A stretch of DNA of 64,000 bases from Candidatus Ferrigenium altingense (GCA_020621985.1 JAHRYS010000003.1:248001-312000), one strand, 5' to 3'. Shown: positions 46,894-60,500, counted from the stretch's first letter. Notes: a model not told the origin generated them from the letters alone. Numbers and translations: made by a program.

Positions 46894-48258
46894 TTACCGA
46901 ACCCACACCGTCTTCGCATTCACGAATTCATGCATCCCCAGCTTTGACAACTCGCGCCCGTAGCCCGAGGCTTTCACACCGCCGAACGGCAGGCGCGGGT
47001 CGGATTTGACCATGCCGTTGATGAAGGTGCTGCCGGCCTGAATATGCGCCGCCAACTGTTCGGCGCGCGCCGTATCGCGGCTCCAGACCGACGAGCCGAG
47101 GCCGAAGGGGGTTTCGTTGGCGATGCGCAGCGCGTCCGCTTCGCTTGCGGCGCGGATCACGGTTGCCACCGGGCCGAACAGCTCTTCGTGCCAGGCGCGG
47201 GTGTTGGCGGTGACCTGATCGAGGATCGAGGGCTGGTAGAAAAATCCCTCGCGCTCGACCGGTTTGCAGCCGGTCACCGCCACCGCACCCTGCGCGATGG
47301 AATCGCTGACCTGCCGATGCAGCGTATCGCGCAGGTCGAGGCGCGCCATCGGGCCGATTTGCGTGGCCTCAATCAGCGGGTCGCCGAGTCTGAGCGCTTC
47401 CACTCTGGTTTTGAGTTGGCGCAGGAATTCGTCCGCGATCTGCGGCACGACGATGAAGCGCTTGGCGGCGATGCACGATTGCCCGCAATTGTTGAAGCGC
47501 GAGGCCATCGCCATGTTGACGGTCAATTCAAGATCGGCGTCGTGCAGCACGATGAACGGGTCGGAGCCGCCGAGTTCCAGCACGCATTTTTTCAGATGCT
47601 GTCCGGCGCACGCCGCGACCTTGCGCCCGGCGGCTTCCGATCCGGTGAGCGTGACCGCATGCACATGCGGGCTGGCGATGGCCTCGGCGACCTGCTCGAC
47701 TTCGATCATCAGATTCGTAAATACGCCATCCGGCAAACCGCACTCGCGGAAGATGGCTTCGATGGCGAGCGCGCATTGCGGCACATTCGGCGCATGTTTC
47801 AGCAGCAGCGCGTTGCCCGCCATCAGGGCCGGGGCGGCGGCGCGGAAGGCTTGCCAGAACGGGAAATTCCACGGCATGACGGCCAGCACCACGCCGAGCG
47901 GGTAATACGCGACATAGCTCTTGCCGGCATCCGATGCCACCGGCTCGGCGCGCATGAATTCCTCGGCGTGAAGCGCATAGTAGTCGCAGACAGTGGTGCA
48001 TTTTTCGACTTCGGCGCGGGCTTCGCGCAGCGGCTTGCCCATTTCCAGGGTGATGAGGGTCGCGAATGGGTCGCGCTGTGCGCGCAACTGCATTGCAGCA
48101 TTGCGCAGCACCTCGGCGCGTTGTGAGAAGGGTGTTTGCGCCCAAGCTTGCTGCGCGCTGTGGGCTTTTTCCAGAGCTTGTGCCAAACGCTGTTCATTCC
48201 AGCTGGCGTGGGTCTGGAGCAACTGGTTGGTGGCGGGGTTCAGGCTTGTGAATGGCAT
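46894..48258 (-). CDS. NAD(P)-dependent succinate-semialdehyde dehydrogenase-like
   Basis: A 454-residue aldehyde dehydrogenase. Motifs: the Asn in MPWNFPFW, LTGSEAAGRKVA for cofactor, LELGGSDPFIV with the general-base Glu, NNCGQSCIAAKRF with the catalytic Cys, and HEELFGPVATV. A TTG eight codons upstream is in frame, but the ATG at 48258 gives the family start MPFTSLNPAT. It is most like the YneI/GabD succinate-semialdehyde dehydrogenase group; the substrate is inferred. It is transcribed in the same direction as the pnt genes, with a hairpin in the gap. Confidence 0.85.
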   Translation of the reverse strand: MPFTSLNPATNQLLQTHASWNEQRLAQALEKAHSAQQAWAQTPFSQRAEVLRNAAMQLRAQRDPFATLITLEMGKPLREARAEVEKCTTVCDYYALHAEEFMRAEPVASDAGKSYVAYYPLGVVLAVMPWNFPFWQAFRAAAPALMAGNALLLKHAPNVPQCALAIEAIFRECGLPDGVFTNLMIEVEQVAEAIASPHVHAVTLTGSEAAGRKVAACAGQHLKKCVLELGGSDPFIVLHDADLELTVNMAMASRFNNCGQSCIAAKRFIVVPQIADEFLRQLKTRVEALRLGDPLIEATQIGPMARLDLRDTLHRQVSDSIAQGAVAVTGCKPVEREGFFYQPSILDQVTANTRAWHEELFGPVATVIRAASEADALRIANETPFGLGSSVWSRDTARAEQLAAHIQAGSTFINGMVKSDPRLPFGGVKASGYGRELSKLGMHEFVNAKTVWVR

Positions 48259-48306
48259 GATCTGGATATTATGTAATTCCAATGCGTAATTCTAACTTCA
48301 GATGGA

Positions 48307-48332
48307 ATGACGCCCGCTTGTGCGGGCGTCAT
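48307..48332 (-). terminator. hairpin after pntB
   Basis: ATGACGCCCGC and GCGGGCGTCAT form an 11-pair perfect stem around TTGT in the gap between pntB and the aldehyde dehydrogenase gene. There is no U-run, so it is only a probable terminator or processing site. Confidence 0.55.
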
Positions 48333-48376
48333 CCTGCAACAAAACGCTGCTGCGCTACGTTTTAGCTTCGGCCGTT

Positions 48377-49798
48377 TTACTGGGTTTTCAGCACGGTGAG
48401 CACTTCGTCCAGCATCTTCTTAGCATCGCCGAACAGCATGCGGTTGTTCTCCTTGTAGAACAGCGGATTATCGACGCCCGCATAGCCGGAGGCCATGCTG
48501 CGCTTCATCACGATCGAGGTCTTGGCCTTCCAGACTTCCAGCACCGGCATCCCGGCGATCGGGCTATTCGGGTCATCCTGGGCCGCCGGGTTCACGATGT
48601 CGTTGGCGCCGATGACCATCGCGACATCGGTATCCGGGAAGTCCTCGTTGAGCTCGTCCATCTCGAACACGATGTCGTAGGGCACCTTGGCTTCGGCCAG
48701 CAGCACGTTCATATGGCCGGGCATGCGGCCGGCGACCGGGTGGATGCCGAAGCGCACGTTGATGCCTTTTTCGCGCAGCAGCTTGGTGATCTCGTAGACC
48801 GTGTGCTGCGCCTGCGCCACCGCCATGCCGTATCCCGGCACGATGATCACGTTCTTGGCTTCGCGCAGCAGTTCGGCGGTCTCGGCCGCATTGACCGGCA
48901 CCGCTTCGCCGACCGGTTGCGCGTCACCGCTGGCCGCAACAACTGTGCCGCCGCCGGTGCCGAAGCCGCCCGCGATCACGCTGATGAAGTGGCGGTTCAT
49001 CGCCTTGCACATGATGTAGGAGAGGATCGCGCCGGAGGAGCCCACCAGCGCGCCGGTGACGATCAGCAGGTCATTCGACAGCATGAAGCCGGTCGCTGCC
49101 GCCGCCCAGCCGGAGTAGCTGTTCAGCATCGACACCACCACCGGCATGTCGGCGCCGCCGATCGCCATCACCATGTGGATGCCGAACAGCAGTGCGATCG
49201 CGGTCATCACGATCAGCGGCACCATGCCGGCGCTCACCGATTCGGCGTGCAGGAACTGCCAGCCGCAGTAAATGACGATCAGCAGGCCCAGCAGGTTCAG
49301 CCAGTGACGCGCGGGCAGCAGCAGCGGTTTGCCGCCGATCTTGCCCGACAGTTTGCCGAAGGCGATGATCGAGCCGGAAAAAGTCACCGCGCCGATCAGG
49401 ATGCCGATGTAGATTTCCATCTCGTGGATGGCTTTTTCCGCACTGGTCAGGTGGGCCGCCGCTTCCGGGTCGATGTAATTCGCAAACCCGACCAGGCAGG
49501 CGGCCAGGCCGACCAGGCTGTGCATCAGCGCGACCAGTTCGGGCATCTGCGTCATCTGCACTTTGCGGGCGGCGTAGATTCCGACCGTGCCGCCGACCGC
49601 CATCGCGCCGATGATCCACGGAATGCCGGCCATCGTGACGCGCGGCCCGAAGATGGTCGCCAGCACGGCGATGGTCATGCCGATCATGCCGTAGAGATTG
49701 CCGCGCCGCGAACTCTCCGGATTGGAGAGGCCGCCGAGGCTCAGGATGAAAAGTATCGTCGCGCCGATATAGGAGACGGTTGCCAAGCTTTCAGACAT
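48377..49798 (-). CDS. pntB: NAD(P) transhydrogenase beta subunit
   Basis: A 473-residue subunit. The N-terminal 270 residues are membrane helices, and the C-terminal part is the NADP-binding domain with [20 protein letters not shown] near 317, [20 protein letters not shown] near 355 and [13 protein letters not shown] near 400. With PntA it uses the proton gradient to make NADPH from NADH. It lies 34 bases after pntA on the same strand. Length matches the usual 460-480. Confidence 0.95.
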   Translation of the reverse strand: MSESLATVSYIGATILFILSLGGLSNPESSRRGNLYGMIGMTIAVLATIFGPRVTMAGIPWIIGAMAVGGTVGIYAARKVQMTQMPELVALMHSLVGLAACLVGFANYIDPEAAAHLTSAEKAIHEMEIYIGILIGAVTFSGSIIAFGKLSGKIGGKPLLLPARHWLNLLGLLIVIYCGWQFLHAESVSAGMVPLIVMTAIALLFGIHMVMAIGGADMPVVVSMLNSYSGWAAAATGFMLSNDLLIVTGALVGSSGAILSYIMCKAMNRHFISVIAGGFGTGGGTVVAASGDAQPVGEAVPVNAAETAELLREAKNVIIVPGYGMAVAQAQHTVYEITKLLREKGINVRFGIHPVAGRMPGHMNVLLAEAKVPYDIVFEMDELNEDFPDTDVAMVIGANDIVNPAAQDDPNSPIAGMPVLEVWKAKTSIVMKRSMASGYAGVDNPLFYKENNRMLFGDAKKMLDEVLTVLKTQ

Positions 49799-49832
49799 GA
49801 TTGATTACCTTAGTATTGTTTTTTTTACGGCC

Positions 49833-51419
49833 TTATTTGCGGAACATCGCCAGCATGCGCTGGGTGACCGCGAAACCGCCGAACATATTGACTGCGGTGA
49901 GCGCGATGCCGGCCACTGCCAGCCAGCGTATCCAGTCATCCGGACGCGGGCCTCCGCCACCCATCAGCGGCGGCGCGATCTGCACCAGTGCGCCGATCGC
50001 GATGATGCTGCTGATCGCATTGGTGACGCTCATCAGCGGCGTATGCAGCGCGGGGGTGACGTTCCACACCACCATGTAGCCGACGAAGCAGGCGAGCACG
50101 AACACGGTGAAGTGCCCGAGGAATGCCGTGGGCGCATTGGCGCCGATGAACCAGAACATCGCCGCCGCGACACCGAATATGATCGCCGTCTTGGTACCCG
50201 AGGCCGGAGCGCCGCCTTTGCCATGCCCCTTGGCGGCGGGTGCCGCTGGCTTGGCAGCAGCCGGTTTGGCCGGAGCCGCCGGCAATTTCGGCGCAGGCGC
50301 AGGCCAGGTGATGTTGCCTTCCTTGATGACCGTCAGGCCGCGGATGGCGTCGTCTTCCATATTGACGTTGATGATGCCGTCCTTGGTCTTGCACAGTTCC
50401 TCGGTCAGGCGGAACAGGTTGGTTCCATACAGAGTGGAAGATTGCTTGGCTAGACGCGAGTTCAGATCGGTGTAGCCGACGATGGTCACGCCATGCTTCA
50501 CTACCGCCTGACCGGGTTCGGTCAATTCGCAATTGCCGCCCCGTTCGGCCGCCATGTCGACGATGACGCTGCCCGGCTTCATGCTCTTCACCATCTCGGC
50601 GGTGATGAGTTTTGGTGCCGGTTTGCCGGGGATCAGCGCGGTGGTGATGATGATGTCCACTTCCTTGGCCTGCTTGGCGTACATCTCGCGCTGGGCCTGC
50701 TGGAAGCCCTCGCTCATCACCTTGGCGTAACCGCCGCCACCGGAACCTTCTTCCTCATACTCGACCTTCACGAATTCGCCGCCCAAGGACTTGACCTGGT
50801 CGGCCACCTCGGCACGCGTGTCGTTGGCGCGCACGATGGCACCCAAGCCTGCTGCGGTGCCGATCGCCGCGAGGCCGGCCACACCGGCACCGGCGATGAA
50901 CACCTTGGCCGGTGGAACCTTGCCCGCTGCGGTGATCTGGCCGTTGAAGAAGCGGCCAAAGGCATTGGCGGCCTCGATAACGGCGCGGTAGCCGGCTACG
51001 CCAGCCTGTGAGGTCAACGCGTCCATCTTCTGCGCGCGGGAAAGCTGGCGCGGCAGCGCGTCGATGGCCAGCACGGTGGCCTTCTTCGCCGCGAGCTGCT
51101 GCATCAATTCCGGGTTTTGCGCCGGCCAGATGAAGCCGATCAGGGTGCCGCCTTCGCGCATCAGGCCGACCTCTTCCGTTGTCGGCACGCCTACCTTGAA
51201 GACGATGTCGGACGAGGCCCACAGTTTGGCCGCGCCGTCGATAATTTCCGCGCCTGCGGCGCGGTAGGTATCGTCGCTGCAATTAGCCGCATCGCCGGCG
51301 CCGGATTCGACGGCGACCTTGAAGCCCAGCTTGATGAGTTTCTCGACGACCTCAGGCACAGTCGCAACACGTTTTTCTCCCGCAGCAGTTTCCCGCGGAA
51401 TTCCTATCATCAGAGTCAT
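49833..51419 (-). CDS. pntA: NAD(P) transhydrogenase alpha subunit
   Basis: A 528-residue full-length alpha subunit: NAD-binding alanine-dehydrogenase-like domain ([16 protein letters not shown] start, [17 protein letters not shown] near 175, [12 protein letters not shown]), an Ala/Pro/Lys-rich linker near 370-400, and a membrane part of about four helices to the end. In some bacteria these are two genes (PntAA and PntAB); here they are fused as in E. coli. It probably begins an operon with pntB, supplying NADPH for biosynthesis. Confidence 0.95.
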   Translation of the reverse strand: MTLMIGIPRETAAGEKRVATVPEVVEKLIKLGFKVAVESGAGDAANCSDDTYRAAGAEIIDGAAKLWASSDIVFKVGVPTTEEVGLMREGGTLIGFIWPAQNPELMQQLAAKKATVLAIDALPRQLSRAQKMDALTSQAGVAGYRAVIEAANAFGRFFNGQITAAGKVPPAKVFIAGAGVAGLAAIGTAAGLGAIVRANDTRAEVADQVKSLGGEFVKVEYEEEGSGGGGYAKVMSEGFQQAQREMYAKQAKEVDIIITTALIPGKPAPKLITAEMVKSMKPGSVIVDMAAERGGNCELTEPGQAVVKHGVTIVGYTDLNSRLAKQSSTLYGTNLFRLTEELCKTKDGIINVNMEDDAIRGLTVIKEGNITWPAPAPKLPAAPAKPAAAKPAAPAAKGHGKGGAPASGTKTAIIFGVAAAMFWFIGANAPTAFLGHFTVFVLACFVGYMVVWNVTPALHTPLMSVTNAISSIIAIGALVQIAPPLMGGGGPRPDDWIRWLAVAGIALTAVNMFGGFAVTQRMLAMFRK

Positions 51420-51431
51420 GGAATTTCCCGT

Positions 51432-51539
51432 TTAGGTTAAAGTTGATTCTGTCTGCCGTTCCGGCTGGCACGCCGCTTCGGCTTGTATTTTTTGCTGCAA
51501 CGTCAGGATGTTTTGCTGCATCGCCAGAATGTCGTTCAT
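51432..51539 (-). CDS. small coiled-coil-like ORF (35 aa) upstream of pntA
   Basis: ATG at 51539-51537 opens a 35-codon frame ending at the TAA at 51434-51432, 12 bases before pntA. The peptide MNDILAMQQNILTLQQKI and its continuation is a heptad-like helix with Leu/Ile at spaced positions. No clear ribosome site was seen. It may be a leader ORF coupled to pntA or chance. Confidence 0.35.
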   Translation of the reverse strand: MNDILAMQQNILTLQQKIQAEAACQPERQTESTLT

Positions 51540-51638
51540 TCCGGATGCGCGGAAGCGCGATGTTACTTCAAAAATCTTCCGGCTATCAACCTTCTTTTTC
51601 GCTTTTTTTGCCGCCTCATGCGGCGCGAAAAATCGGGT

Positions 51639-52643
51639 TCAGGAAAAGAAGCGCTGATGGGCTTCGGGAGGGATGTTCATGCCTGTCGATTGCGCGCGTT
51701 GCAGCAGTTCCCAGTAATAGCGGTAGGAGGCGCGGTCGTGCAGTTTGCCTTCCTGCTGGATAGGGCCCCAGGCCGCGCCCTGGGCGGCAATCAGCAGGGT
51801 GGCGGCCTCGTTGACCTCGGCGAAATCCGGGCGCATGGCTTCGACGATGGGCTGGATCTGGGCCGGATGGATGCTCCACATGCGCAGGAAACCAAGCTCC
51901 TGCCGGGCGCGGCGGGCGTCTTCGCGCACCACGTTGACGTCGCGTATTTCGGTGGTGACGTTGTGGCTGGGCACGACGCCGTTGCCCAGCGCGGCGGCGG
52001 CGATCGCGCATTTGGCGCGCACGACCAGCGCATGGCTGAACTGGCCGGGCGAACGCATCGCGGCGGCGGGAATCGCGCCGTGGTGCGCGGAGACAAAGTC
52101 CATCAGGCCGAAGTCGAGAACCTCGACATGGGGCAGGCGGGCGATCTCCCAGACTTCATGCAGCGCGCCGGGCGTCTCGATCAGCACATGAACGGGAATC
52201 TCGCGGGCGATGCCATAGCGGTTTCTCAGTTCGTCGAGCGCGGCGATCTGCGTAGCAACATCTTGGGTATTTTCCGGTTTGGGCAATACGATGTAGGCCA
52301 CGCGCTGCCCGGCCCGGCTGATGATGATTTCCAGCTCGTCGCGCCAGAATGCATGCCTGACGTCATGGATGCGGACCCCGATGCGGCCGAAGCGGTTTGC
52401 GCCGGACTGGATCAGCTCGGCGATCATGGCCGCATGCTCCCGCTCCTTGCCTGCGGGGGCGCCGTCCTCGCAGTCGGCGGTGATGTCGAAGATGGGGCGT
52501 CCCTCGACCGATAATTCGGCCTGAATCTGGAGCGCCTTGTGCAGCAGTTTCTCGCTCCCGGCAAAATGCTCGCACGCGGCAAGTCGGGGAAACGGCCGGC
52601 TGCCCGCGTAGAGCACGTCGGATGGGTGGAGGAGGTTTTTCAT
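51639..52643 (-). CDS. CitE-like CoA-ester lyase (HpcH/HpaI fold)
   Basis: A 334-residue TIM-barrel protein of the citrate-lyase-beta/malyl-CoA-lyase superfamily. The acidic metal-site motif reads FDITADCEDGAPAGKE near residue 54, the CoA-binding VLPKPEN follows, and VHVLIETPGALHEVWE carries a second acidic ligand. It could act on malyl-, citramalyl- or citryl-CoA; the substrate is not clear. It has no citrate-lyase alpha or gamma partner nearby. It lies between pntA and pycB on the same strand. Confidence 0.8.
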   Translation of the reverse strand: MKNLLHPSDVLYAGSRPFPRLAACEHFAGSEKLLHKALQIQAELSVEGRPIFDITADCEDGAPAGKEREHAAMIAELIQSGANRFGRIGVRIHDVRHAFWRDELEIIISRAGQRVAYIVLPKPENTQDVATQIAALDELRNRYGIAREIPVHVLIETPGALHEVWEIARLPHVEVLDFGLMDFVSAHHGAIPAAAMRSPGQFSHALVVRAKCAIAAAALGNGVVPSHNVTTEIRDVNVVREDARRARQELGFLRMWSIHPAQIQPIVEAMRPDFAEVNEAATLLIAAQGAAWGPIQQEGKLHDRASYRYYWELLQRAQSTGMNIPPEAHQRFFS

Positions 52644-52658
52644 CCGAAAAAATCACTT

Positions 52659-52739
52659 AGCCACAGAGAACACAGAGTTCACAGAGGAGAAGCCAGTGGC
52701 GTCCGCTTTATCTCTGTGTCCTCTGTGATCTCTGTGGCT
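52659..52739. repeat. CCACAGAG-type inverted repeat
   Basis: AGCCACAGAGAACACAGAGT at 52659 and its continuation are mirrored by TCTCTGTGTCCTCTGTGATC onwards at 52711-52739, giving a long imperfect stem with internal CACAGAG repeats. Such CACAGAG-rich repeats occur dispersed in many bacterial genomes. It fills the gap between pycB and the CitE-like gene. Confidence 0.7.
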
Positions 52740-52798
52740 CGAATTGCGGTTTTTAGGTTCATGCACAGCATCCTATCCTGCGCCCCTGTTGCACGGAT

Positions 52799-54634
52799 TT
52801 ACTGGATTTCGACCAGGGTTTCGTCCGGCGCTACGCTGTCGCCTTTCTTGACATGGACGCTGATCACGACGCCGTCTATGGGCGCCTGGATTTCGTTTTC
52901 CATCTTCATGGCTTCGATGACCAGTATGCCATCGCCTGCCTCGACTTTGTCCCCGACCTTGACCTTGACGTCGATAATCGTGCCGGGCATGGCGGTCGCT
53001 ATGCAGCCCTGATGGGACGGGCGCGGGCGCTCGGTGCCCGATGCAGGAGCCGCGGATTTTTTCTTGCCGTTACCCTTGCCGCCGGAAACCTCGATTTCAT
53101 TCAGGGTTTCGACGATGACTTCTTCCGAAATGCCGTCGACGGAAACGTAGAACGGACGCTGGGCTTCCCCGTGGTGTCCGCTGCCGGTGAGTTTGATATG
53201 GAAGGTTTCGCCATGCAGCGTCACCTTGAACTCGTTGGGCGCGTAACGTTCGGAAGAGGTGGTGGCGGCCTCCCTGGTCAGCAAGGGTTCGGGCTTGAGC
53301 GTGTCGGCATTGCGTTCCTGCAGGAAGGTTTTTGCCAGGTCCGGGAACATCGCGTAAGTGAGGACATCTTCCTCGCTTTGGGCAAAGGTTTCACTCTCGA
53401 TTTTGAGCTTGTTCATTTCATCTTCGATCAGGTCCGCCGGGCGGCAGGCCACGACTTCCGCATCGCCGACCGCAAGTTTTTTGACCTGTTCGCTGACCTT
53501 GCCCGGCGCCTTGCCATAGTGGCCGAGCAGGTAATTTTTGACTTCATTGGTGATCGATTTGTAGCGTGCGCCGGTCAGCACATTCATGACCGCCTGCGTG
53601 CCGACGATTTGCGAGGTTGGCGTAACCAGCGGCGGGTAACCCAGGTCTTCGCGCACCCGCGGGATTTCGGCGAGCACTTCGTTCATGCGGTTGAGCGCGC
53701 CCGATTCCTTGAGCTGGTTGGACAGGTTGGAAATCATGCCGCCCGGCACATGGTTGACCAGCACGCGCGTATCCACGCCGGTGAAGGCGCACTCGTACTG
53801 CCAGTATTTCTGGCGCACCTCATAGAAATAGGCAGTAACTTCCTGAAGTTTGGCCAGGTCGAGGCCGGTGTCGTATTCGGTGCCTTGCAGCGCGGCAACG
53901 ATGCTCTCGGTCGAGGAATGGCTCGCACCTTCGCCGAAGGAAGAGTTGCAGGTATCCAGCATCGTGGCGCCCGCTTCCACGCCCTTGAGAAAACACATCG
54001 AAGACAGGCCTGAGGTGGAGTGGCTGTGCAGATGTATCGGCAGCGCAACGGCGGCGCGCAGCGCCGTGACCAGTTCGGTGGTGGCGTAAGGCGTGAGCAG
54101 GCCGGCCATGTCCTTGATGCAGATGGTGTCGCAGCCCATGGCTTCCAGTTCGCGGGCCAGTTCGACGAACTGGGGGATGCCGTGCACCGGGCTGGTGGTG
54201 TAGCTGATGCAGCCTTCGGCATGTTTGCCGGCTTTTTTCACCGCTTCGACGGAGACGCGCAAATTGCGCAGGTCATTCATCGCATCGAAAATGCGGAACA
54301 CGTCCACGCCGTTGTTTGCGGACTTGCCGACAAAGGCGCGCACCACGTCATCGGAATAGTGGCGGTAGCCGAGCAGGTTCTGGCCGCGCAACAGCATCTG
54401 GATGCGGCTGTTCGGCAATGCCTTGCGCAGTCTCTTGAGGCGCTCCCAAGGGTCTTCTTTCAGGAAGCGCACGCAGGAATCGAAGGTCGCGCCTCCCCAG
54501 GCTTCCAGCGACCAGAAGCCGATGTCATCCAGCTTGGGGCAGATAGGCAGCATGTCTTCGGTGCGCATGCGCGTCGCGATCATGGATTGATGGCCGTCGC
54601 GCAGAACCAGTTCGGAAATAAGAATTTTTGCCAT
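52799..54634 (-). CDS. pycB: pyruvate carboxylase subunit B (carboxyltransferase with biotin domain)
   Basis: A 611-residue protein. The carboxyltransferase TIM barrel starts LVLRDGHQSMIATRM and has FDSCVRFL, the biotin-carboxyl-linked region VDVFRIFDAMND and LHSHSTSGL. The C-terminal biotinyl domain carries the biotin Lys577 in IEAMKMENE. The same family includes oxaloacetate decarboxylase alpha; the adjacent biotin carboxylase subunit and absence of the OadB/OadG membrane subunits favour pyruvate carboxylase. It adds bicarbonate to pyruvate to make oxaloacetate. It follows pycA by 30 bases. Confidence 0.88.
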   Translation of the reverse strand: MAKILISELVLRDGHQSMIATRMRTEDMLPICPKLDDIGFWSLEAWGGATFDSCVRFLKEDPWERLKRLRKALPNSRIQMLLRGQNLLGYRHYSDDVVRAFVGKSANNGVDVFRIFDAMNDLRNLRVSVEAVKKAGKHAEGCISYTTSPVHGIPQFVELARELEAMGCDTICIKDMAGLLTPYATTELVTALRAAVALPIHLHSHSTSGLSSMCFLKGVEAGATMLDTCNSSFGEGASHSSTESIVAALQGTEYDTGLDLAKLQEVTAYFYEVRQKYWQYECAFTGVDTRVLVNHVPGGMISNLSNQLKESGALNRMNEVLAEIPRVREDLGYPPLVTPTSQIVGTQAVMNVLTGARYKSITNEVKNYLLGHYGKAPGKVSEQVKKLAVGDAEVVACRPADLIEDEMNKLKIESETFAQSEEDVLTYAMFPDLAKTFLQERNADTLKPEPLLTREAATTSSERYAPNEFKVTLHGETFHIKLTGSGHHGEAQRPFYVSVDGISEEVIVETLNEIEVSGGKGNGKKKSAAPASGTERPRPSHQGCIATAMPGTIIDVKVKVGDKVEAGDGILVIEAMKMENEIQAPIDGVVISVHVKKGDSVAPDETLVEIQ

Positions 54635-54664
54635 GTGGTTAACTTGATTAAATTTTACGGTTGA

Positions 54665-56083
54665 TTAAATGCCTTCGTGTGCCGCTATCGCGGCTGAAAT
54701 GGCTGCGGCCCTGAGTTCCGGCGGGATTTTGGTGGTGTAATCGACCAACTCCGGATGAGACTCCACAAACCCGGTGTTGAAGTCCGCATTCCTGAAGTCG
54801 GGGTGTTTCAATATTTCCTGATAATACGGGATGGTTGTCTTGACGCCATAGATCACCATGTCGTTAAGCGCGCGGCGGCCGCGATCGACGACCCCATCCC
54901 AGGTGAGTGCCCAGACGGTGAGTTTGGCGCACATGGAATCGAAATAGGGCGGAATCTCATAGCCGCTAAACATGGCGGCGTCGATGCGCACACCGGGGCC
55001 GCCCGGCGCATAGTAACGGGTGATCTTGCCGAAGCTCGGCAAAAAGCCATTCTTGGGGTCTTCCGCATTGATGCGGAACTCTATCGCGTAGCCGCGAAAT
55101 CGGACGTCTTCCTGTTTGTATTGCAGCTCGAGGCCATTGGCGATGCGAATCTGCTCCTGCACGATGTCGATGCCGGTAATGGTCTCCGTCACGGTGTGTT
55201 CAACCTGGATGCGGGTGTTCATTTCCATGAAATAGAAATTGTTGTCCTGGTCGAGCAGGAATTCGACCGTGCCCGCGTTTTCATAGCCCACGGCAAGGCT
55301 GGCCTTGACGGCCAGATTGCCGATGTATTCGCGCTGCTCCGGGGTGATCTGCGGCGAGGGAGCAATCTCGATCAGCTTCTGGTTGCGGCGCTGGATGGAG
55401 CAGTCGCGCTCGAACAGATGAATCACGTTGCCATGGCTGTCGCCCAGCACCTGCACTTCGATGTGCCGCGGGTTGACCACGCATTTTTCCAGGAAGACTT
55501 CCGGCTGGCCAAAAGCCTTGCTGGCTTCCGAGATCACGCGCTCATAGTTGCTGAGGAGGTCTTTGTCGCTGTCGCAGCGGCGGATGCCGCGCCCGCCGCC
55601 GCCATTGGTGGCCTTGAGCATGATGGGGTAGCCGATCTTGTTGGCCAGCATGCGCGCCTCTTCAACATCGGCGAGATTGCCATCGCTGCCCGGCACGCAT
55701 GGGACGCCGGCGGCGATCATGGCGTTGCGCGCCTGGACTTTGTCGCCCATCTGGCGGATGACGTCCGCGTTCGGGCCGATGAACCGGATGCCGCGGCGCG
55801 CGCAAATTTCCGCCAGCTCGGGGTTCTCCGCAAGGAAGCCGTAGCCCGGATGCAGCGCATCACACCCCGAGGTGACGGCCAGATTGACGATGTTGTGCGC
55901 GTTGAGATAGCCGGTGACCGGTTCGGAACCGATGTGGTAAGCCTCGTCCGCTTTTTTTACATGCAGCGCATGGCGGTCGGCATCCGTGTAGATGGCGACC
56001 GACTTGATGCCCATTTCCGAGCAGGCGCGCACGATGCGAACGGCAATTTCACCGCGGTTGGCGACGAGTATTTTTTTAATCAC
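54665..56083 (-). CDS. pycA: pyruvate carboxylase subunit A (biotin carboxylase)
   Basis: A 472-residue ATP-grasp biotin carboxylase. The start KKILVANRGEIAVRIVRA, GGGGRGIR for ATP, EVQVLGDSHGNVIHLFERDCSIQRRNQK and MNTRIQVEHTVTE are classical. Acetyl-CoA carboxylase AccC is very similar; the pairing with pycB shows that this copy belongs to a two-subunit pyruvate carboxylase. It should carboxylate the biotin of PycB using ATP and bicarbonate. Confidence 0.9.
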   Translation of the reverse strand: MIKKILVANRGEIAVRIVRACSEMGIKSVAIYTDADRHALHVKKADEAYHIGSEPVTGYLNAHNIVNLAVTSGCDALHPGYGFLAENPELAEICARRGIRFIGPNADVIRQMGDKVQARNAMIAAGVPCVPGSDGNLADVEEARMLANKIGYPIMLKATNGGGGRGIRRCDSDKDLLSNYERVISEASKAFGQPEVFLEKCVVNPRHIEVQVLGDSHGNVIHLFERDCSIQRRNQKLIEIAPSPQITPEQREYIGNLAVKASLAVGYENAGTVEFLLDQDNNFYFMEMNTRIQVEHTVTETITGIDIVQEQIRIANGLELQYKQEDVRFRGYAIEFRINAEDPKNGFLPSFGKITRYYAPGGPGVRIDAAMFSGYEIPPYFDSMCAKLTVWALTWDGVVDRGRRALNDMVIYGVKTTIPYYQEILKHPDFRNADFNTGFVESHPELVDYTTKIPPELRAAAISAAIAAHEGI

Positions 56084-56862
56084 GAATTATCCCGAATTAG
56101 GCTGAATGTTGAAATCCGGCCGAATGATAGTTGAGTCGCATGTTTCTGTTCTGCGGGTTGCTGCCTAGTTTTTCGAATGCGGCATTATAGCGGCATCGAC
56201 CTGTCGTGCTCAATGGCAATTCGAATTGACCCGAGACCGGCCAGCACCGTAGTTATACAAAAGCCTTTGTTATAGAATCCCCGCCCATAGGGTTTTATTC
56301 ATATCGTTTCGGGAGCGTGATGCCGCGCAAGCGCCCGATCGAACCTTCAAGGGGACGGTACGCCTAAAGGCCGTGCGAGGTCGCGGCAAGGCGCAAAAAG
56401 TGGCAAGCGCCGCAGTGGTTGTCAGTAAAAAATTTCGCAGTGTAAATAGTTGAGATAGAATACGCATTTTTAGGCTTGCTGGATTTGCTGGGCACGGGTG
56501 AGTTACGCCCCCTGTTGGCGTTTTGGTTGATATAAAGATTCTGGTTGCGGCATCACGTTCGCCTGCGGCGAATTGGGCTTTTTCTGAACTTGCGTTTTAC
56601 TCGGTCGGTTGCATGAATTGCGCCGCGCCGCCACAAAACTTCGCGCCCGCCAGCGGGCTATATCAATCAAGAGCGCTTCGCAGGGACGGGCTGCTTCATC
56701 GCCCAGCTCGCAATCGGGGTAAGCAGGGATGCGCGGCTGTATCGCGCAACTCGCAAAACCCTGCGCAGCCATTACGCGAATTTATATGAAATATTCGGGC
56801 TAAAACCCATAAGTTACCTCCGGGTAATCGAACAAATTAAATACTGACTGAAGGAGTTTTAG
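56084..56862. other. 779-base region without a supportable gene
   Basis: The gap between divergent pycA and nifJ. ORFs at 56270-56467 (minus), 56503-56772 (minus) and 56523-56789 (plus) have no recognisable protein sequence or ribosome site. Several GC-rich short inverted stretches occur, for example around 56345-56400, which might be an RNA structure. No tRNA or known RNA was recognised. The nifJ ribosome site AAGGAG is at its right end. Confidence 0.5.
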
Positions 56863-60450
<3,588 letters not shown>

Positions 60451-60480
60451 TCTGGGTAAACAGTTTGGTGCGTAACGTAG

Positions 60481-60500
60481 GGGCACGGCGCGCCGTGCCC
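60481..60500. repeat. 20-bp perfect palindrome after nifJ
   Basis: GGGCACGGCGCGCCGTGCCC is self-complementary and is preceded by GTAG and followed by GTACATTTT. It may be a REP-like repeat or a stem (CGCG loop) ending the nifJ transcript. Confidence 0.55.

Noticed and set aside
48320..49804. 494-codon plus-strand ORF rich in His and Asp opposite pntB
   Set aside because: Antisense shadow of pntB; the low-complexity His/Asp composition is what such antisense reading gives.
51576..51612. Possible terminator after the CitE-like gene (GCCGCCTCATGCGGC stem)
   Set aside because: The stem is short and is flanked by A-runs on the wrong side for a minus-strand terminator.
51483..52514. 343-codon plus-strand ORF
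   Set aside because: Antisense to the CitE-like gene, which has recognisable active-site motifs.
54755..56134. 459-codon plus-strand ORF
   Set aside because: Antisense to pycA; no independent evidence of coding.
56503..56789. Overlapping plus and minus ORFs of about 88 codons upstream of nifJ
   Set aside because: No ribosome site, no family likeness, low protein-like content; treated as non-coding.
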